Shown here piece by piece: positions 13,421 through 25,611 of a DNA stretch of 64,000 bases. The stretch lies in NCBI GenBank assembly GCA_035610835.1, contig CM069447.1, positions 63,149,060-63,213,059 of the forward strand, given 5' to 3'. Under the pieces are notes generated by a model that searched no databases, was not told where the DNA came from, and was given only the letters and a program-made list of their open reading frames with translations. The translations under genes and the position numbers were made by a program. Position 1 is the stretch's first letter. Every line of letters starts with the position of its first letter. This DNA is from Ophiura sarsii (lineage: Eukaryota; Echinodermata; Ophiuroidea; Amphilepidida; Ophiuridae).

Positions 13421-14956
13421 GACTCACCAATGACTTTGATATCACTTATAACCAATTGCAACCAAAAAATGAGATAAATCCCCAATTTTTATGGGTTAAC
13501 AATTTAACACTAGAATCCTAAATCGAGTGAGATCGATCACCGACACTTTTCGGCAATTTTAATCAAAATGCACATTTCAAAATTTTAACAAGAATATTTC
13601 TTTGAAATGATTTATTTGGACTCACCGATGACTTTGATATCACTTATACCCAATTGCAACAAAAAAATTGAGATAAATCCAAAATTTTGATGGATTTACA
13701 CTAGAATCCCAATCGAGTGAGATCGATCACGGACACTTTCTGGTAATTTTGATCAAAATGCACATTTCAAAATTATAACAAAAATATTTCTTTGAAATGA
13801 TTCATTTGGACTCACCGATGACTTTGATATCACTTATAACCAATTGCAACCAAAAAATGAGATAAATCCCCAATTTTTATGGGTTAACACTAGAATCCTA
13901 AATCGAGTGAGATCGATCACGGACACTTTTCGGCAATTTTAATCAAAATGCACATTTCAAAATTTTAACAAGAATATTTCTTTGAAATGATTCATTTGGA
14001 CTCGCCGATGACTTTGATATCACTTATACCCAATTGCAACAAAAAAATTGAGATAAATCCAAAATTTTGATGGATTTACACTAGAATCCCAATCGAGTGA
14101 GATCGATCACGGACACTTTCTGGTAATTTTGATCAAAATGCACATTTCAAAATTATAACAAGAATATTTCTTTGAAATGATTCATTTGGACTCACCAATG
14201 ACTTTGATATCACTTATAACCAATTGCAACCAAAAAATGAGATAAATCCCCAATTTTTATGGGTTAACAATTTAACACTAGAATCCTAAATCGAGTGAGA
14301 TCGATCACCGACACTTTTCGGCAATTTTAATCAAAATGCACATTTCAAAATTTTAACAAGAATATTTCTTTGAAATGATTTATTTGGACTCACCGATGAC
14401 TTTGATATCACTTATACCCAATTGCAACAAAAAAATTGAGATAAATCCAAAATTTTGATGGATTTACACTAGAATCCCAATCGAGTGAGATCGATCACGG
14501 ACACTTTCTGGTAATTTTGATCAAAATGCACATTTCAAAATTATAACAAAAATATTTCTTTGAAATGATTCATTTGGACTCACCGATGACTTTGATATCA
14601 CTTATAACCAATTGCAACCAAAAAATGAGATAAATCCCCAATTTTTATGGGTTAACACTAGAATCCTAAATCGAGTGAGATCGATCACGGACACTTTTCG
14701 GCAATTTTAATCAAAATGCACATTTCAAAATTTTAACAAGAATATTTCTTTGAAATGATTCATTTGGACTCGCCGATGACTTTGATATCACTTATACCCA
14801 ATTGCAACAAAAAAATTGAGATAAATCCAAAATTTTGATGGATTTACACTAGAATCCCAATCGAGTGAGATCGATCACGGACACTTTCTGGTAATTTTGA
14901 TCAAAATGCACATTTCAAAATTATAACAAGAATATTTCTTTGAAATGATTCATTTG
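13421..14956 (+). repeat. 768-bp higher-order repeat, two copies
   Basis: 13421-14188 and 14189-14956 are near-identical four-monomer blocks. Shared marks include caccaatgac, the expanded junction gggttaacaatttaacacta (13493 and 14261) and matching monomer-type order. The second copy stops matching the next one where caccgatgac replaces caccaatgac. Confidence 0.8.
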
Positions 14957-15000
14957 GACTCACCGATGACTTTGATATCACTTATAACCAATTGCAACCA

Positions 15001-16140
15001 AAAAATGAGATAAATCCCCAATTTTTATGGGTTAACACTAGAATCCTAAATCGAGTGAGATCGATCACCGACACTTTTCGGCAATTTTAATCAAAATGCA
15101 CATTTCAAAATTTTAACAAGAATATTTCTTTGAATTGATTCATTTGGACTCACCGATGACTTTGATATCACTTATAACCAATTGCAACCAAAAAATGAGA
15201 TAAATCCCCAATTTTTATGGGTTAACACTAGAATCCTAAATTGAGTGAGATCGATCACCGACACTTTTCGGCAATTTTAATCAAAATGCACATTTCAAAA
15301 TTTTAACAAGAATATTTCTTTGAAATGATTTATTTGGACTCACCGATGACTTTGATATCACTTATACCCAATTGCAACAACAAAATTGAGATAAATCCAA
15401 AATTTTGATGGATTTACACTAGAATCCCAATCGAGTGAGATCGATCACGGACACTTTCTGGTAATTTTGATCAAAATGCACATTTCAAAATTATAACAAG
15501 AATATTTCTTTGAAATGATTCATTTGGACTCACCGATGACTTTGATATCACTTATAACCAATTGCAACCAAAAGATGAGATAAATCCCCAATTTTTATGG
15601 GTTAACACTAGAATCCTAAATCGAGTGAGATCGATCACCGACACTTTTCGGCAATTTTAATCAAAATGCACATTTCAAAATTTTAACAAGAATATTTCTT
15701 TGAATTGATTCATTTGGACTCACCGATGACTTTGATATCACTTATAACCAATTGCAACCAAAAAATGAGATAAATCCCCAATTTTTATGGGTTAACACTA
15801 GAATCCTAAATCGAGTGAGATCGATCACCGACACTTTTCGGCAATTTTAATCAAAATGCACATTTCAAAATTTTAACAAGAATATTTCTTTGAAATGATT
15901 TATTTGGACTCACCGATGACTTTGATATCACTTATACCCAATTGCAACAACAAAATTGAGATAAATCCAAAATGTTGATGGATTTACACTAGAATCCCAA
16001 TCGAGTGAGATCGATCACGGACACTTTCTGGTAATTTTGATCAAAATGCACATTTCAAAATTATAACAAGAATATTTCTTTGAAATGATTCATTTGGACT
16101 CACCGATGACTTTGATATCACTTATAACCAATTGCAACCA
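15001..16140 (+). repeat. 570-bp higher-order repeat, two copies
   Basis: Three-monomer blocks recur 570 bp apart. Variants unique to these blocks, tgaattgattcatttgg (15131 and 15701) and caattgcaacaacaaaattg (15370 and 15940), mark the correspondence. Block edges are approximate. Confidence 0.7.
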
Positions 16141-18285
16141 AAAATGAGATAAATCCAAAATGTTGATGGGTTTACACTAGAATCCTAAATCAAGTGAGAT
16201 CGATCACGGACACTTTTCGGCAATTTTAATCAAAATGCCCATTTTCAAAATTTTAACAAGGATATTTCTTTGAAATGATTCATTTGGACTCACCGATGAC
16301 TTTGATATCACTTATAACCAATTGCAACCAAAAAATGAGATAAATCCCCAATTTTTATGGGTTAACACTAGAATCCTAAATCGAGTGAGATCAATCACCG
16401 ACACTTTTCGGCAATTTTAATCAAAATGCACATTTCAAAATTTTAACAAGAATATTTCTTTGAAATGATTCATTTGGACTCACCGATGACTTTGATATCA
16501 CTTATAACCAATTGCAACCAAAAAATGAGATAAATCCCCAATTTTTATGGGTTAACAGTTTAACACTAGAATCCTAAATCGAGTGAGATCGATCACCGAC
16601 ACTTTTCGGCAATTTTAATCAAAATGCACATTTCAAAATTTTAACAAGGATATTTCTTTGAAATGATTCATTTGGACTCACCGATGACTTTGATATCACT
16701 TATACCCAATTGCAACAAAAAAATTGAGATAAATCCAAAATTTTGATGGATTTACACTAGAATCCTAATCGAGTGAGATCAATCACGGACACTTTTTGGT
16801 CATTTTGATCAAAATGCACATTTCAAAATTTTAACAAGAATATTTCTTTGAAATGATTCATTTGGACTCACCGATGACTTTGATATCACTTATAACCAAT
16901 TGCAACCAAAAAATGAGATAAATCCCCAATTTTTATGGGTTAACACTACAATCCTAAATCGAGTGAGATCGATCACAGACACTTTTCGGCAATTTTAATC
17001 AAAATGCACATTTCAAAATGTTAACAAGAATATTTCTTTGAAATGATTCATTTGGACTCACCGATGACTTTGATATCACTTACAACCAATTGCAACCAAA
17101 AAATGAGATAAATCCCCAATTTTTATGGGTTAACACTTATTAATTCTAAATCGAGTGAAATCGATCACGGACACTTTTCGGCAATTTTAATCAAAATGCA
17201 CATTTCAAAATTTTAACAAGAATATTTCTTTGAAATGATTCATTTGGACCCACCGATGACTTTGATATCACTTATACCCAATTGCAACAAAAAAAATTGA
17301 GATAAATCCAAAATGTTGATGGGTTTACACTAGAATCCCAATTGAGTGAGATCGATCACGGACACTTTCTGGTAATTTTGATCAAAATGCACATTTCAAA
17401 ATTATAACAAGAATATTTCTTTGAAATGATTCATTTGGACTCACCGATGACTTTGATATCACTTATAACCAATTGCAACCAAAAGATGAGATAAATCCCC
17501 AATTTTTATGGGTTAACACTAGAATCCTAAATCGAGTGAGATCGATCACGGACACTTTTCGGCAATTTTAATCAAAATGCACAATTCAAAATTTTAACAA
17601 GACTATTTCTTTGAAATAATTCATTTTGACTCGCCGATGACTTTGACATCACTTATAACCAATTGCAATCAAAAATGAGATAAATCCCCAATTTTTATGG
17701 GTTAACACTAGAATCCTAAATCGAGTGAGATCGATCACGGACACTTTTCGGCAATTTTAATCAAAATGCACATTTCAAAATTTTAACAAGAATATTTCTT
17801 TGAAATTATTAATTTGGACTCGCCGATGACTTTGATATCACTTATAACCAATTACAACAACAAATTGAGATAAATCCACAATTTTGATGGATTTACACTA
17901 GAATCCTAAATCGAGTGAGATCGATCACAGACACTTTTCGGCAATTTTAATCAAAATGCACATTTCAAAATTTTAACAAGAATATTTCTTTGAAATGATT
18001 CATTTGGACTCACCGATTAATTTGATATCAATTATAACCAATTGCAACAACAACAAAATGAGATAAATCCCCAATTTTGATGGGTTAACGTCAGTCACTA
18101 TAGAGTCCTTTTCATCAAAATGCATATTTCAAAATTGGGGGGGGGGGCTGGTCAGTGATCATACCAAGCGGGTATGCATCCGCATCCAAAAAGAATTGCG
18201 AAAGGTCCAGATTTCACCACACGACGTCATCGACGTCGACGTCTTTTCGAAAAGGGGTACTTAGGGGGCATTTGCACTTTAGGGG

Positions 18286-18962
18286 TATACAGGGTGACCC
18301 AGAAAATGTTGAACCCAAAAATCACAAACTTAAAAATAAAATAAAATATGGCATTCTGTTTTCAGAAGTTATGTAAACAGTTTATTCAGCTTTCTGGAGA
18401 ACTTTAGATCATGTAAATTAGCCTTACCAAACTAAAGATACACTTGATTGTGTGACAGGGGATGTTTTTGCCCTTTTGTAAAAGTGAAAAAATTGTAACT
18501 TGGTTCAGATATGAAACTTACGAGCGTAATTGTGCTATTTTTAAATAGCCCGCCCAAAACATATCGACTGAAAGTATCTGTTCAACTGGAACAGGTGTTA
18601 GTTGCTTTAAAGTGTTTGTATTGATCTTTAAACAATTCACTTCTGATATACATTACAGTCACAACAAAAGATCCCGATAAAAGTAAAAACAAATCGGAAA
18701 GAAATGGTTTCAAACAGGCACATGTTCTGCTCATGTATCATGAAACCATTTTTTTGCACTTCACTTACACTACAAAACAACACTTCTTACACACAAAATT
18801 ACACGTATTTTAAGTTTCGTGTGGCCTATTTTTATGATCTAAAATGTTTCAGAAAGTTAAATGTATGGTGCACATAGCTGGTGAACGAGTTATGCAATAT
18901 TTTGTTATTTTAATGGTAAAAGAGAAATATTGAATTTTGTGATTTTTGGGTCACCCTGTACT
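18286..18962. mobile_element. TACAGGGTG-ended MITE, ~675 bp
   Basis: The left end is tatacagggtgacccagaaa and the right end is its complement near 18935-18962; gttgaacccaaaaatcac on the left pairs with gtgatttttgggtcaccctg on the right. Non-coding interior. It lies just outside the right edge of the satellite. Confidence 0.75.
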
Positions 18963-19636
18963 ATATGTTGTATGTGTGACTTTTCAATAAACATGCATAT
19001 CTGTATGAATGTCACATGATTATGAATTAAGATTATTTTGAGCATTACTATATTACGCCATTAAGGGGTGCATTATTGTATTGAGTGTTAACACCGTTTA
19101 GGGTAGGGTTTCCCGGTTTGTACATGTATGTGTTATGCCATTTAGGGGTATCAAAATAGTGTTCTGGTTTACCATTCCATTTCAGAGGTGATTGGATGCT
19201 CATGTGAATCCACTTGGTATGTTCACTGACCCCCCCCCCTTTCGGGTCAAAATGAATCACTTCAAAACTATATGCAAGTTAAAATTTTATAAAATGTTTG
19301 CAAATGGACCAATTTGTGCAGATTATGGTGACATTTTAGGTAAAAAACCCAGACCGACCTTACTTGACAGGTCCGTCCGTCTGTGAAATAGGGTGGTTTT
19401 TTCGTCGCCTATAAACGGTACATTTGAGTCAAAATTATAACAAAACCTACAATCTTGGAAAAAAGTCCTTGGAACGCTTAACACATTTTGAGCATCATTA
19501 TGCAGATTTTTTTTGATCTTTAAATGATGTTTATTTTGTTAAGAGTGAATAGGACATCTTAGACAGCAATTCTTCCTTCCCCACACCCAATCGATCAATG
19601 TCGGGACAACTTGAACACAGCTGCTGAAGACATCAA
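18963..19636. other. Unassigned spacer
   Basis: No exon, RNA gene or TIR pair recognised. A few phrases of the type gtttagggtagggttt and aggggtgcattattg occur near 19060-19160, similar to the phrases at 25140-25560. Confidence 0.4.
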
Positions 19637-20151
19637 AGGGGCACTAAGAGATCCTTCATGTAGGAAGCCCTCAATTTTTCAGAAGTTCGGTTTTTCGCAT
19701 TATTATGTAATGCTTATATACGTTCTAACTACCACCCAAAATTATAGAGCTTAATTCGCAGTATTTCATGTGAAATTCATGGATTTGATAGCGTTTTGAG
19801 TTTCGATGTAATCACATTGAAACTCCCTAAATTCATCTAAAACGGCACAGATGGCTTCTTATTTATTTGTTTCATATTTATTTTAAATAACCTTGAAGAC
19901 CACCCATGGCTTGTTGCGTGATGCATAGTCATGATCTCCCCGATTCAATTGGTGGTGATTTTGAACCAAAATACAAAAAGAAAGAAAGTGGAAAGCACTA
20001 ATATACCCTCGGAAATGCTGAAAAAATGACTTCATTTTTTATTTTTACTGATTTTTTTGGAAGAAATCTTATATGAGAGGGTTTCTATTGCATCTATCTA
20101 AACAAGGTGAAAATATTGAATTTCATTTTTGAGAAATCTCTTTGTGCACCT
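19637..20151. mobile_element. TTAA-type MITE, ~515 bp
   Basis: The left end aggggcactaagagat and the right end (20130-20151), which reads in complement aggtgcacaaagagat, form the TIR. The right flank is TTAA (20152-20155); the left flank is tcaa, one base off TTAA. It abuts the next element and shares its TTAA. Confidence 0.65.
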
Positions 20152-20155
20152 TTAA

Positions 20156-21320
20156 AGGGACAAAGAGATGTGTTGGAGTCTGCGCCCTCAATTATGATAA
20201 CTGGGATTGGTATATTTTTACAATTATGTTAGGTACATGTATGAATTTACACCTACATGTATATAAGGATTAAGAAAAATCATGCAGCTCTCTTTGTACA
20301 ACAAAATGTTGATTAAAAAATGCTGATCTTACCAAGATCAGCATTTAACAGTCAGACAGTGTCCCCCTGCAGCACGCGTGATAAATAACGCGAACCATAT
20401 TTGTGACCATCCAGCCCAAAGTTGTAAAGTCGGCATAGCATGTACTGAGATATGGCTCAGTACAATAAACATTTCACTAAAAACAATAGGAAACGAAGGA
20501 ATTCTCAATGGATTTATTGATATTCTGCCTATTTTAACATAATAGGTCTTAAAATTGTCACATTCCAGAGTTTGAGTTGCGTAACTCCAATGGTTCTTAT
20601 TTTAGAAGCACAGAGGTCCCCACTCAGTTGTACACAAACTGGCGGGTGGTTAACCACCCATGTTTTTACAGTGTAATTCACCACATTTTAGCCTATAATT
20701 TCTAAGTGGAACATTTCCAGCCCCCAAGATTTTACAGACATGATGAAAAAAATATGGGGATTCATAGCCAAACAAAAGTGATCTGAACATACACCTTTAA
20801 ATAGAAGGCGCTTTTAAGAAAAGGTTCCATAAATAGTGATGGTATTGTTTTAATCAAGTTTGCTGTGGTTTTTTTGTGAGTAGAAACAACAATAATGGCA
20901 ATTTTAAAGGTAGATGACCCGATCACATTTTCGTAACACAGAATTATTTCAAACATACGGAGATTTTCATATTATATGAAAGCTCGTATTTTTCTCATCA
21001 TCATACTGAAATTTGACGGCCTAATTCGGTATAATGACAGAGAAATCGATGAAATAGCGTTGAATTACCGCGAATGGTGGTTACCAGCGATATAGTTTGT
21101 GTACTACTCAATGGGTACAGTTCACAGCATTTTGTGCGTCCAAAATAAGAACCATAATAGCTATGCATCTCAAATTTTGGGACACGACGTTTTTAAGGAT
21201 GACCTTTCATGTAGAATAGAAAACTTCAAGTTGAAAATCGGAACATCTACCTTTAATGTTCATCTTAAATTCTGAAGTAAATTAATTTAAAAAAAATCTT
21301 CAACACTACTTCGTGTCCCT
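20156..21320 (+). mobile_element. TTAA-type element with nested TTAA insertions
   Basis: Flanked by TTAA at 20152-20155 and 21321-21324. The left end is agggacaaagagatgtgttg; the right end in complement is agggacacgaagtagtgttg. A copy without the nested element lies inverted at 63001-63387. Comparison places inserted sequence at about 20405-20804 and 20908-21252. The first of these is a truncated relative of the element at 28770-29151. A 13-bp stem hairpin with a 3-base loop (20318-20346) lies in the left part. Confidence 0.75.
20908..21252 (+). mobile_element. 345-bp MITE with TTAA target duplication
   Basis: Ends aggtagatgacccgatcaca and, at the right, the complement of aggtagatgttccgat. 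TTAA flanks it at 20904-20907 and 21253-21256. The copy at 63001-63387 has a single TTAA at this point, an empty site. An inverted, slightly fuller copy is at 42640-42996. Confidence 0.85.
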
Positions 21321-21389
21321 TTAACATTCTTCAACATTGCACAGGTGTGTTAGTTTCCTGTTGCGTTCAAAGACTATTTTCCAGGATTG

Positions 21390-24010
21390 TAGCTCTATTT
21401 CAGCCTGATTGTCATACTAGATTTAGGATGTCTAGTGTTAAACGTCTTTAATTGTGAAGGAAAACAACACTTTAAAACAAAAAGATTGCAATTGACATGT
21501 TATGTTTGTGGATTTATCTCTGTTTTAAGTAATATGAAAGTACGAGAGTCAGAATGAACGACATAAAACATTTTCAAGTTGAGCATTTGAGTCAAAAATG
21601 TACTGGTGGCCGAATGGCCCATGGGAAGAAAAAGAGATGAGAATTGAGATTGTCTTGCAAATTAAATAGATTCAATTTTATTCACACATGCTGCAATTTA
21701 AAGAATCACTACAGATACAAATGTTTAGCTTTATCTATATTTTAATCACAACAGTATATACAAGTATACTCATAACATAGAAGCTGCATCGGTATTAAAT
21801 AATATGAAGTCACAAGTAGAAAATGCTGCGATTACAGTATTTATCATACAAAATGTTCGGACATCAGCCTCCATTGGGTACCTGATGAAGGCCGATTATA
21901 CATGTATGTACTAAAATACTTCACAGCATTTTCTAGTTATGACTTCATATTTGATACAAAGTATACTTATATACTTTATAGGAATGTACAAGTAGCATTT
22001 GTAACACAATGTCATATAAATAGTGGTCACACAAAGCTGCATCAGAACACAATAATATCTGCATAAAAGATTTATACCATTTAGTGATGACTGATATCTA
22101 TACAGAGAGGCACATAAATATGACACATCACAAGCGTAATGAAACGGAGTTACAAATAATTGCGTCCACCTTCGATTTAAAAGATCTGTCAAGCAAGCTT
22201 TAAAAACACGCTGCAAATTAAATGAATTGACACAGAGTTAAACAAATTACGTCCAGATTGTTTTTCGTGTGCCACCCTTTTATTTTTTTCTAAACTTTAG
22301 GTCATTTTTTAAACTCACCATTTGATGACATCTGTGGCATGCTATACATAAATATCAGACCATGTGGAATGTTACTACAATGTTCAGTTTTAAATATGGG
22401 GCAGACATAGGGGAGGGTGGGGCAACTGGTCCAGTTAAGCATATTTCATGGTATAGAAGATCAAAGCGTGGGTAAAAACTTACCGAATTGCTATGGTATA
22501 ATCACCCATGTTAAGAAATATTCAAAGACAATGTCAATTACCACTTACTGAAAAGTTCACAGGCATGGACCACTTATACCCCATCATTGGGGCAACTGAT
22601 CCAATATGAGACCTGTTACCACAAAAATCAATACAAAATAAAGGAACTTTAATTTGAATTTTGACATCTTGCATATCATTTTAATGCTTGTTTTCAGGGT
22701 ATTTTTAATCTGGACAAACCTGAAAATAAAAGCTTAAAGCTCACATCGACCATAGACGAACTGGTCATTCACTTGTTCACTTGATGACAGACAGTACATA
22801 GTTAACATGGGGAAATTGTTACCTTGGCCTTGTGGTAGCTCGTTTAACTCTCATTTTGTGATGACAGATCTCATATGTTCCAATAATTAAAAGAGGGGTC
22901 CTGCAAGCACAACATTATGCATTATATGTTAGACAAATGACTATCGAGCCCATCTTTAGTAATTATATAGAGCAAAACACCACACTTATGACAAAAACAA
23001 ATAAAAAGCCGCCATCTCTCAACATGCAATTTTTAAAATTCGCAGCAATACAAAGTCTCGGTGTCGATGAAGTCAAAGTTATACAATGCATATGCGCAAA
23101 TTTGAGCACCGATATCTTTATTCGTTTTTGTGACTAGTATGATGTTTAATTGTTCTATATAATAATTTAAACAAATAATGCTCAATGTTGTGCTTGCAGG
23201 ACCCCTCCTCTAAAATACACAAAAATCAGAAATTATATTAACAACACATTTACATATTATTTAATGTGTAAAATCAATACATGTATCATGAAATCCATAT
23301 TTTAAACAGTTTTCGTGGTTAATGTGCAGGCCCGTCAGATGGGGGGTGGGGGGCGATGGTGGCGATCACCCCCCCCCCGCCCCCCTTGAAAATCTTCCCC
23401 GGAAAATTTGACCAAAAACAGAGAAAATCCCCCCTCCCCAAAAAAATCCCCCTCAAAAATATCTCCAAAAACTACTTCCGGTATTTCTGTGCGTCGACCA
23501 ACAAGAAAGGTAAACTATGACACCATAATGGAACAGAAAAATTAGAAAATCAGCGTGTCCCCGACGGAAAAAAACTAGCTCTATCACTTCCGGTGATTTT
23601 TTTTGAAAACGCCCCCCCCCCCCCCCCCCTTTGAAAAAAGTGTCTTATGGGCCTGATGTGTAAATAGCAGTAATACTAAGCTTGTATAAAGCAATCAAAG
23701 TTTTCTACTACCTTTTTTAGATAAAACGTTATGTTTGTCTATATATAATACTTTTTTTTAAACATATTATCAATATCATAATTTAGTACTTATGATAAAC
23801 TATTTTGATAATTGGCAAGCTTGTCATATCACTGGAGAAGTTAGTCAATATAAACATGATGACCCAATGGTTAATTTACACAAATGGCAGTGAATACAAT
23901 ACATGAATCGTGGTATTTCTTCTTTTCACATATGGCAGTGAATACAATACATGAATCGTGGTATTTCTTCTTTACAAATATATTTACAGTACAGACACAA
24001 TTCAAATAAT
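21390..24010 (-). repeat. Right arm of the giant inverted repeat (element A, minus copy)
   Basis: Reverse-complement homologue of 4040-10890, lacking the LINE and the two 9.3-10.2 kb MITEs. Its inner end (21400-21550) includes ctagatttaggatgtctagt and gtggatttatctctgtttta. Both are complements of satellite phrases (aacactagaatcctaaatcg and gagataaatcc). A 48-bp tandem duplication containing atggcagtgaatacaataca lies at 23887-23980, and a C-rich low-complexity block at 23330-23640. Confidence 0.75.
22893..23210. mobile_element. 318-bp MITE, TSD taaaa
   Basis: TIRs gaggggtcctgcaagcacaa at the left and the matching complement at the right (23183-23210). It is flanked by taaaa at 22888-22892 and 23211-23215. 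The opposite arm at about 5030-5050 shows the uninterrupted site gtgtattttaaccatttgaa. The interior is repeated in diverged form at about 24940-25130. Confidence 0.85.
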
Positions 24011-24386
24011 AAAGATATCATTCCTAATAATAATATAGAGGTTTAAACCATCATAAAAGCAAGTTCATGTCATATTGTAATTATTCAATAGCAGAAATTG
24101 TGGTATTAGGCCCAAATTGTCTAAGACCCAGAAAGAATATCAATTTCTTCACATTCTATACAATTTCATTATTGAGTCAAGTTTCAATGACACTACATGT
24201 ATCAACTAATTTTCCAAATGAAAGGCATATTATGCGATCTATCTGTGATTTTTTCCTAGAATTGCATTATTTGTGTCAAATTACATTTATAACCATCATA
24301 AACCATGAAACTAAAATATCTTGTAAGGTTCTTAATTACTTTAAAATCACAGTTTGAATACATTGAAATAACCTGTCAGAGTCCAG

Positions 24387-24583
24387 GGTCAGAAGTTTGT
24401 CAAAGTTTGCGAGAATTCTTTTAGATTTTCGCAAAAAGATTTTGCAAGAATTTATGGATTCTTTTCCATTAAAATAATGTGTTAATAGACAGATTATCTA
24501 TGAAAATAAATTTGGATTCTCGCAACTTAACCGGCGGGAATCTTAGCGAGAGTGGATTCTTGTTGAATTTCTGACCCTGAGAG
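24387..24583. mobile_element. Small TIR repeat, ~200 bp
   Basis: gagtccagggtcagaagttt at the left and aatttctgaccctgagagtc at the right pair imperfectly. The interior repeats gagaattctt / ggattcttt phrases. It could be a MITE; no clear target duplication is visible. Confidence 0.45.
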
Positions 24584-25610
24584 TCTGCTCCAACAACTTA
24601 TTTCCTCATTTTTTCCATTCGTAAATAGAATTCCATGGTTTGACACCGTGTTGCCGCGTTTTACAGTGTTTCCTGCTACAATCGCAACTGTACACAAGTG
24701 GACAAAATACTATAATGCCTTAAGATGAAAATGAATGGAAATATGTTGAGAAATTCATCAGATTTCCATTATGAGTTAGTAAAGTTCTGTGATGGTTTAG
24801 TTTCATGTTTAATTCTATAATTTGACCAAAAGTCGCTGCAATGTACATCCGCAACTACGGAATTGCCCCTTTACGGTGGGCTGGTAGTTTTTGACAATTC
24901 ATAGACAAAAGAACTGGAAATGAAAAATATAATTATCGAGTCTAAATTACGTAATTATATACATTGTAGAACAAAACATCATGTACTTATGACAAAAACT
25001 AATAAAAACTGTCACTTCTCAACATGCAATTTTTAAAATGTGTGACGATCGAAAGACCCGGTCCGGTGTCCATGAAGTCATAGTTATACAATGCATGATG
25101 CACTTACGCAAATTTAAGCACCAATAACCATGACATCAACGACACTGGGAAAGGTGATGTATGCATGTACATCACTTAGGGTATCAAAAACTGCAAAAAT
25201 TGGGGAAAAGGGTATGTTTTGAGAACTTCCAATATGTGTTTAGGGTATTTTTTCAAGATATAAAAGGAACATAAAAATCCCCCTGTAAATCAAAACATTG
25301 ATTATACATTAAAGTATTAATTGACATGTGCATTTGATAAAAACACATGAAAATGTTAATTTAAAACATAAAAGAGTTTTGATGTATTTATTGATGGTCT
25401 GTAGGGTATGATAACAAACAAAATGGTTATATTTGTTTAGGGTATAAAAATGGCTGAATACTTGTTTAGGGTAGGACAAATTGTTAAAATACTTGTCTAG
25501 GGTGTCTGTGGCGCATGAGAGAAATACTTGTTTAGGGTCCATTTTCAGAGGGCATACATGAGCATTATATCCACCTTTGAATACAAGTGCCCCCCCCCCC
25601 CTCCCGGGAG
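24584..25610. repeat. Diverged MITE copy and tttagggt-rich low-copy repeats
   Basis: 24940-25130 is a diverged copy of the interior of the 22893-23210 MITE. From about 25170 to 25545 the phrase acttgtttagggt or close variants recurs at 30-70 bp spacing (for example 25239, 25435, 25462, 25493 and 25527). The unit resembles the plant telomere word but spacing is irregular and the sequence is internal, so it is not a telomere. A C-rich run sits at 25588-25600. Confidence 0.5.
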
Positions 25611-25611
25611 G

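Larger units (their letters stand above)
10888..18140 (+). repeat. 190-bp satellite array, ~38 monomers
   Basis: The monomer starts at aatcaaaatgcacatttcaa (10901, 11091, 11281 and so on) and repeats every 190 bp to about 18095. Two main types are visible. One has ccaattgcaaccaaaaaatg and ccccaatttttatgggttaa. The other has cccaattgcaacaaaaaaat, aaaattttgatggatttaca and a ctttctggtaattttgatca end. Types alternate in blocks that form higher-order repeats. Edge monomers are more diverged than inner ones, as expected for unequal exchange. No reading frame runs through the monomer. Confidence 0.95.

Noticed and set aside
22937..23137. 66-codon open frame
   Set aside because: Lies wholly inside a 318-bp MITE and is not conserved in the diverged copy at 24940-25130.
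25239..25545. Interstitial telomere repeats (tttagggt words)
   Set aside because: Spacing is irregular at 30-70 bp, the word is embedded in longer unrelated phrases, and the metazoan telomere word is TTAGGG in tight tandem.
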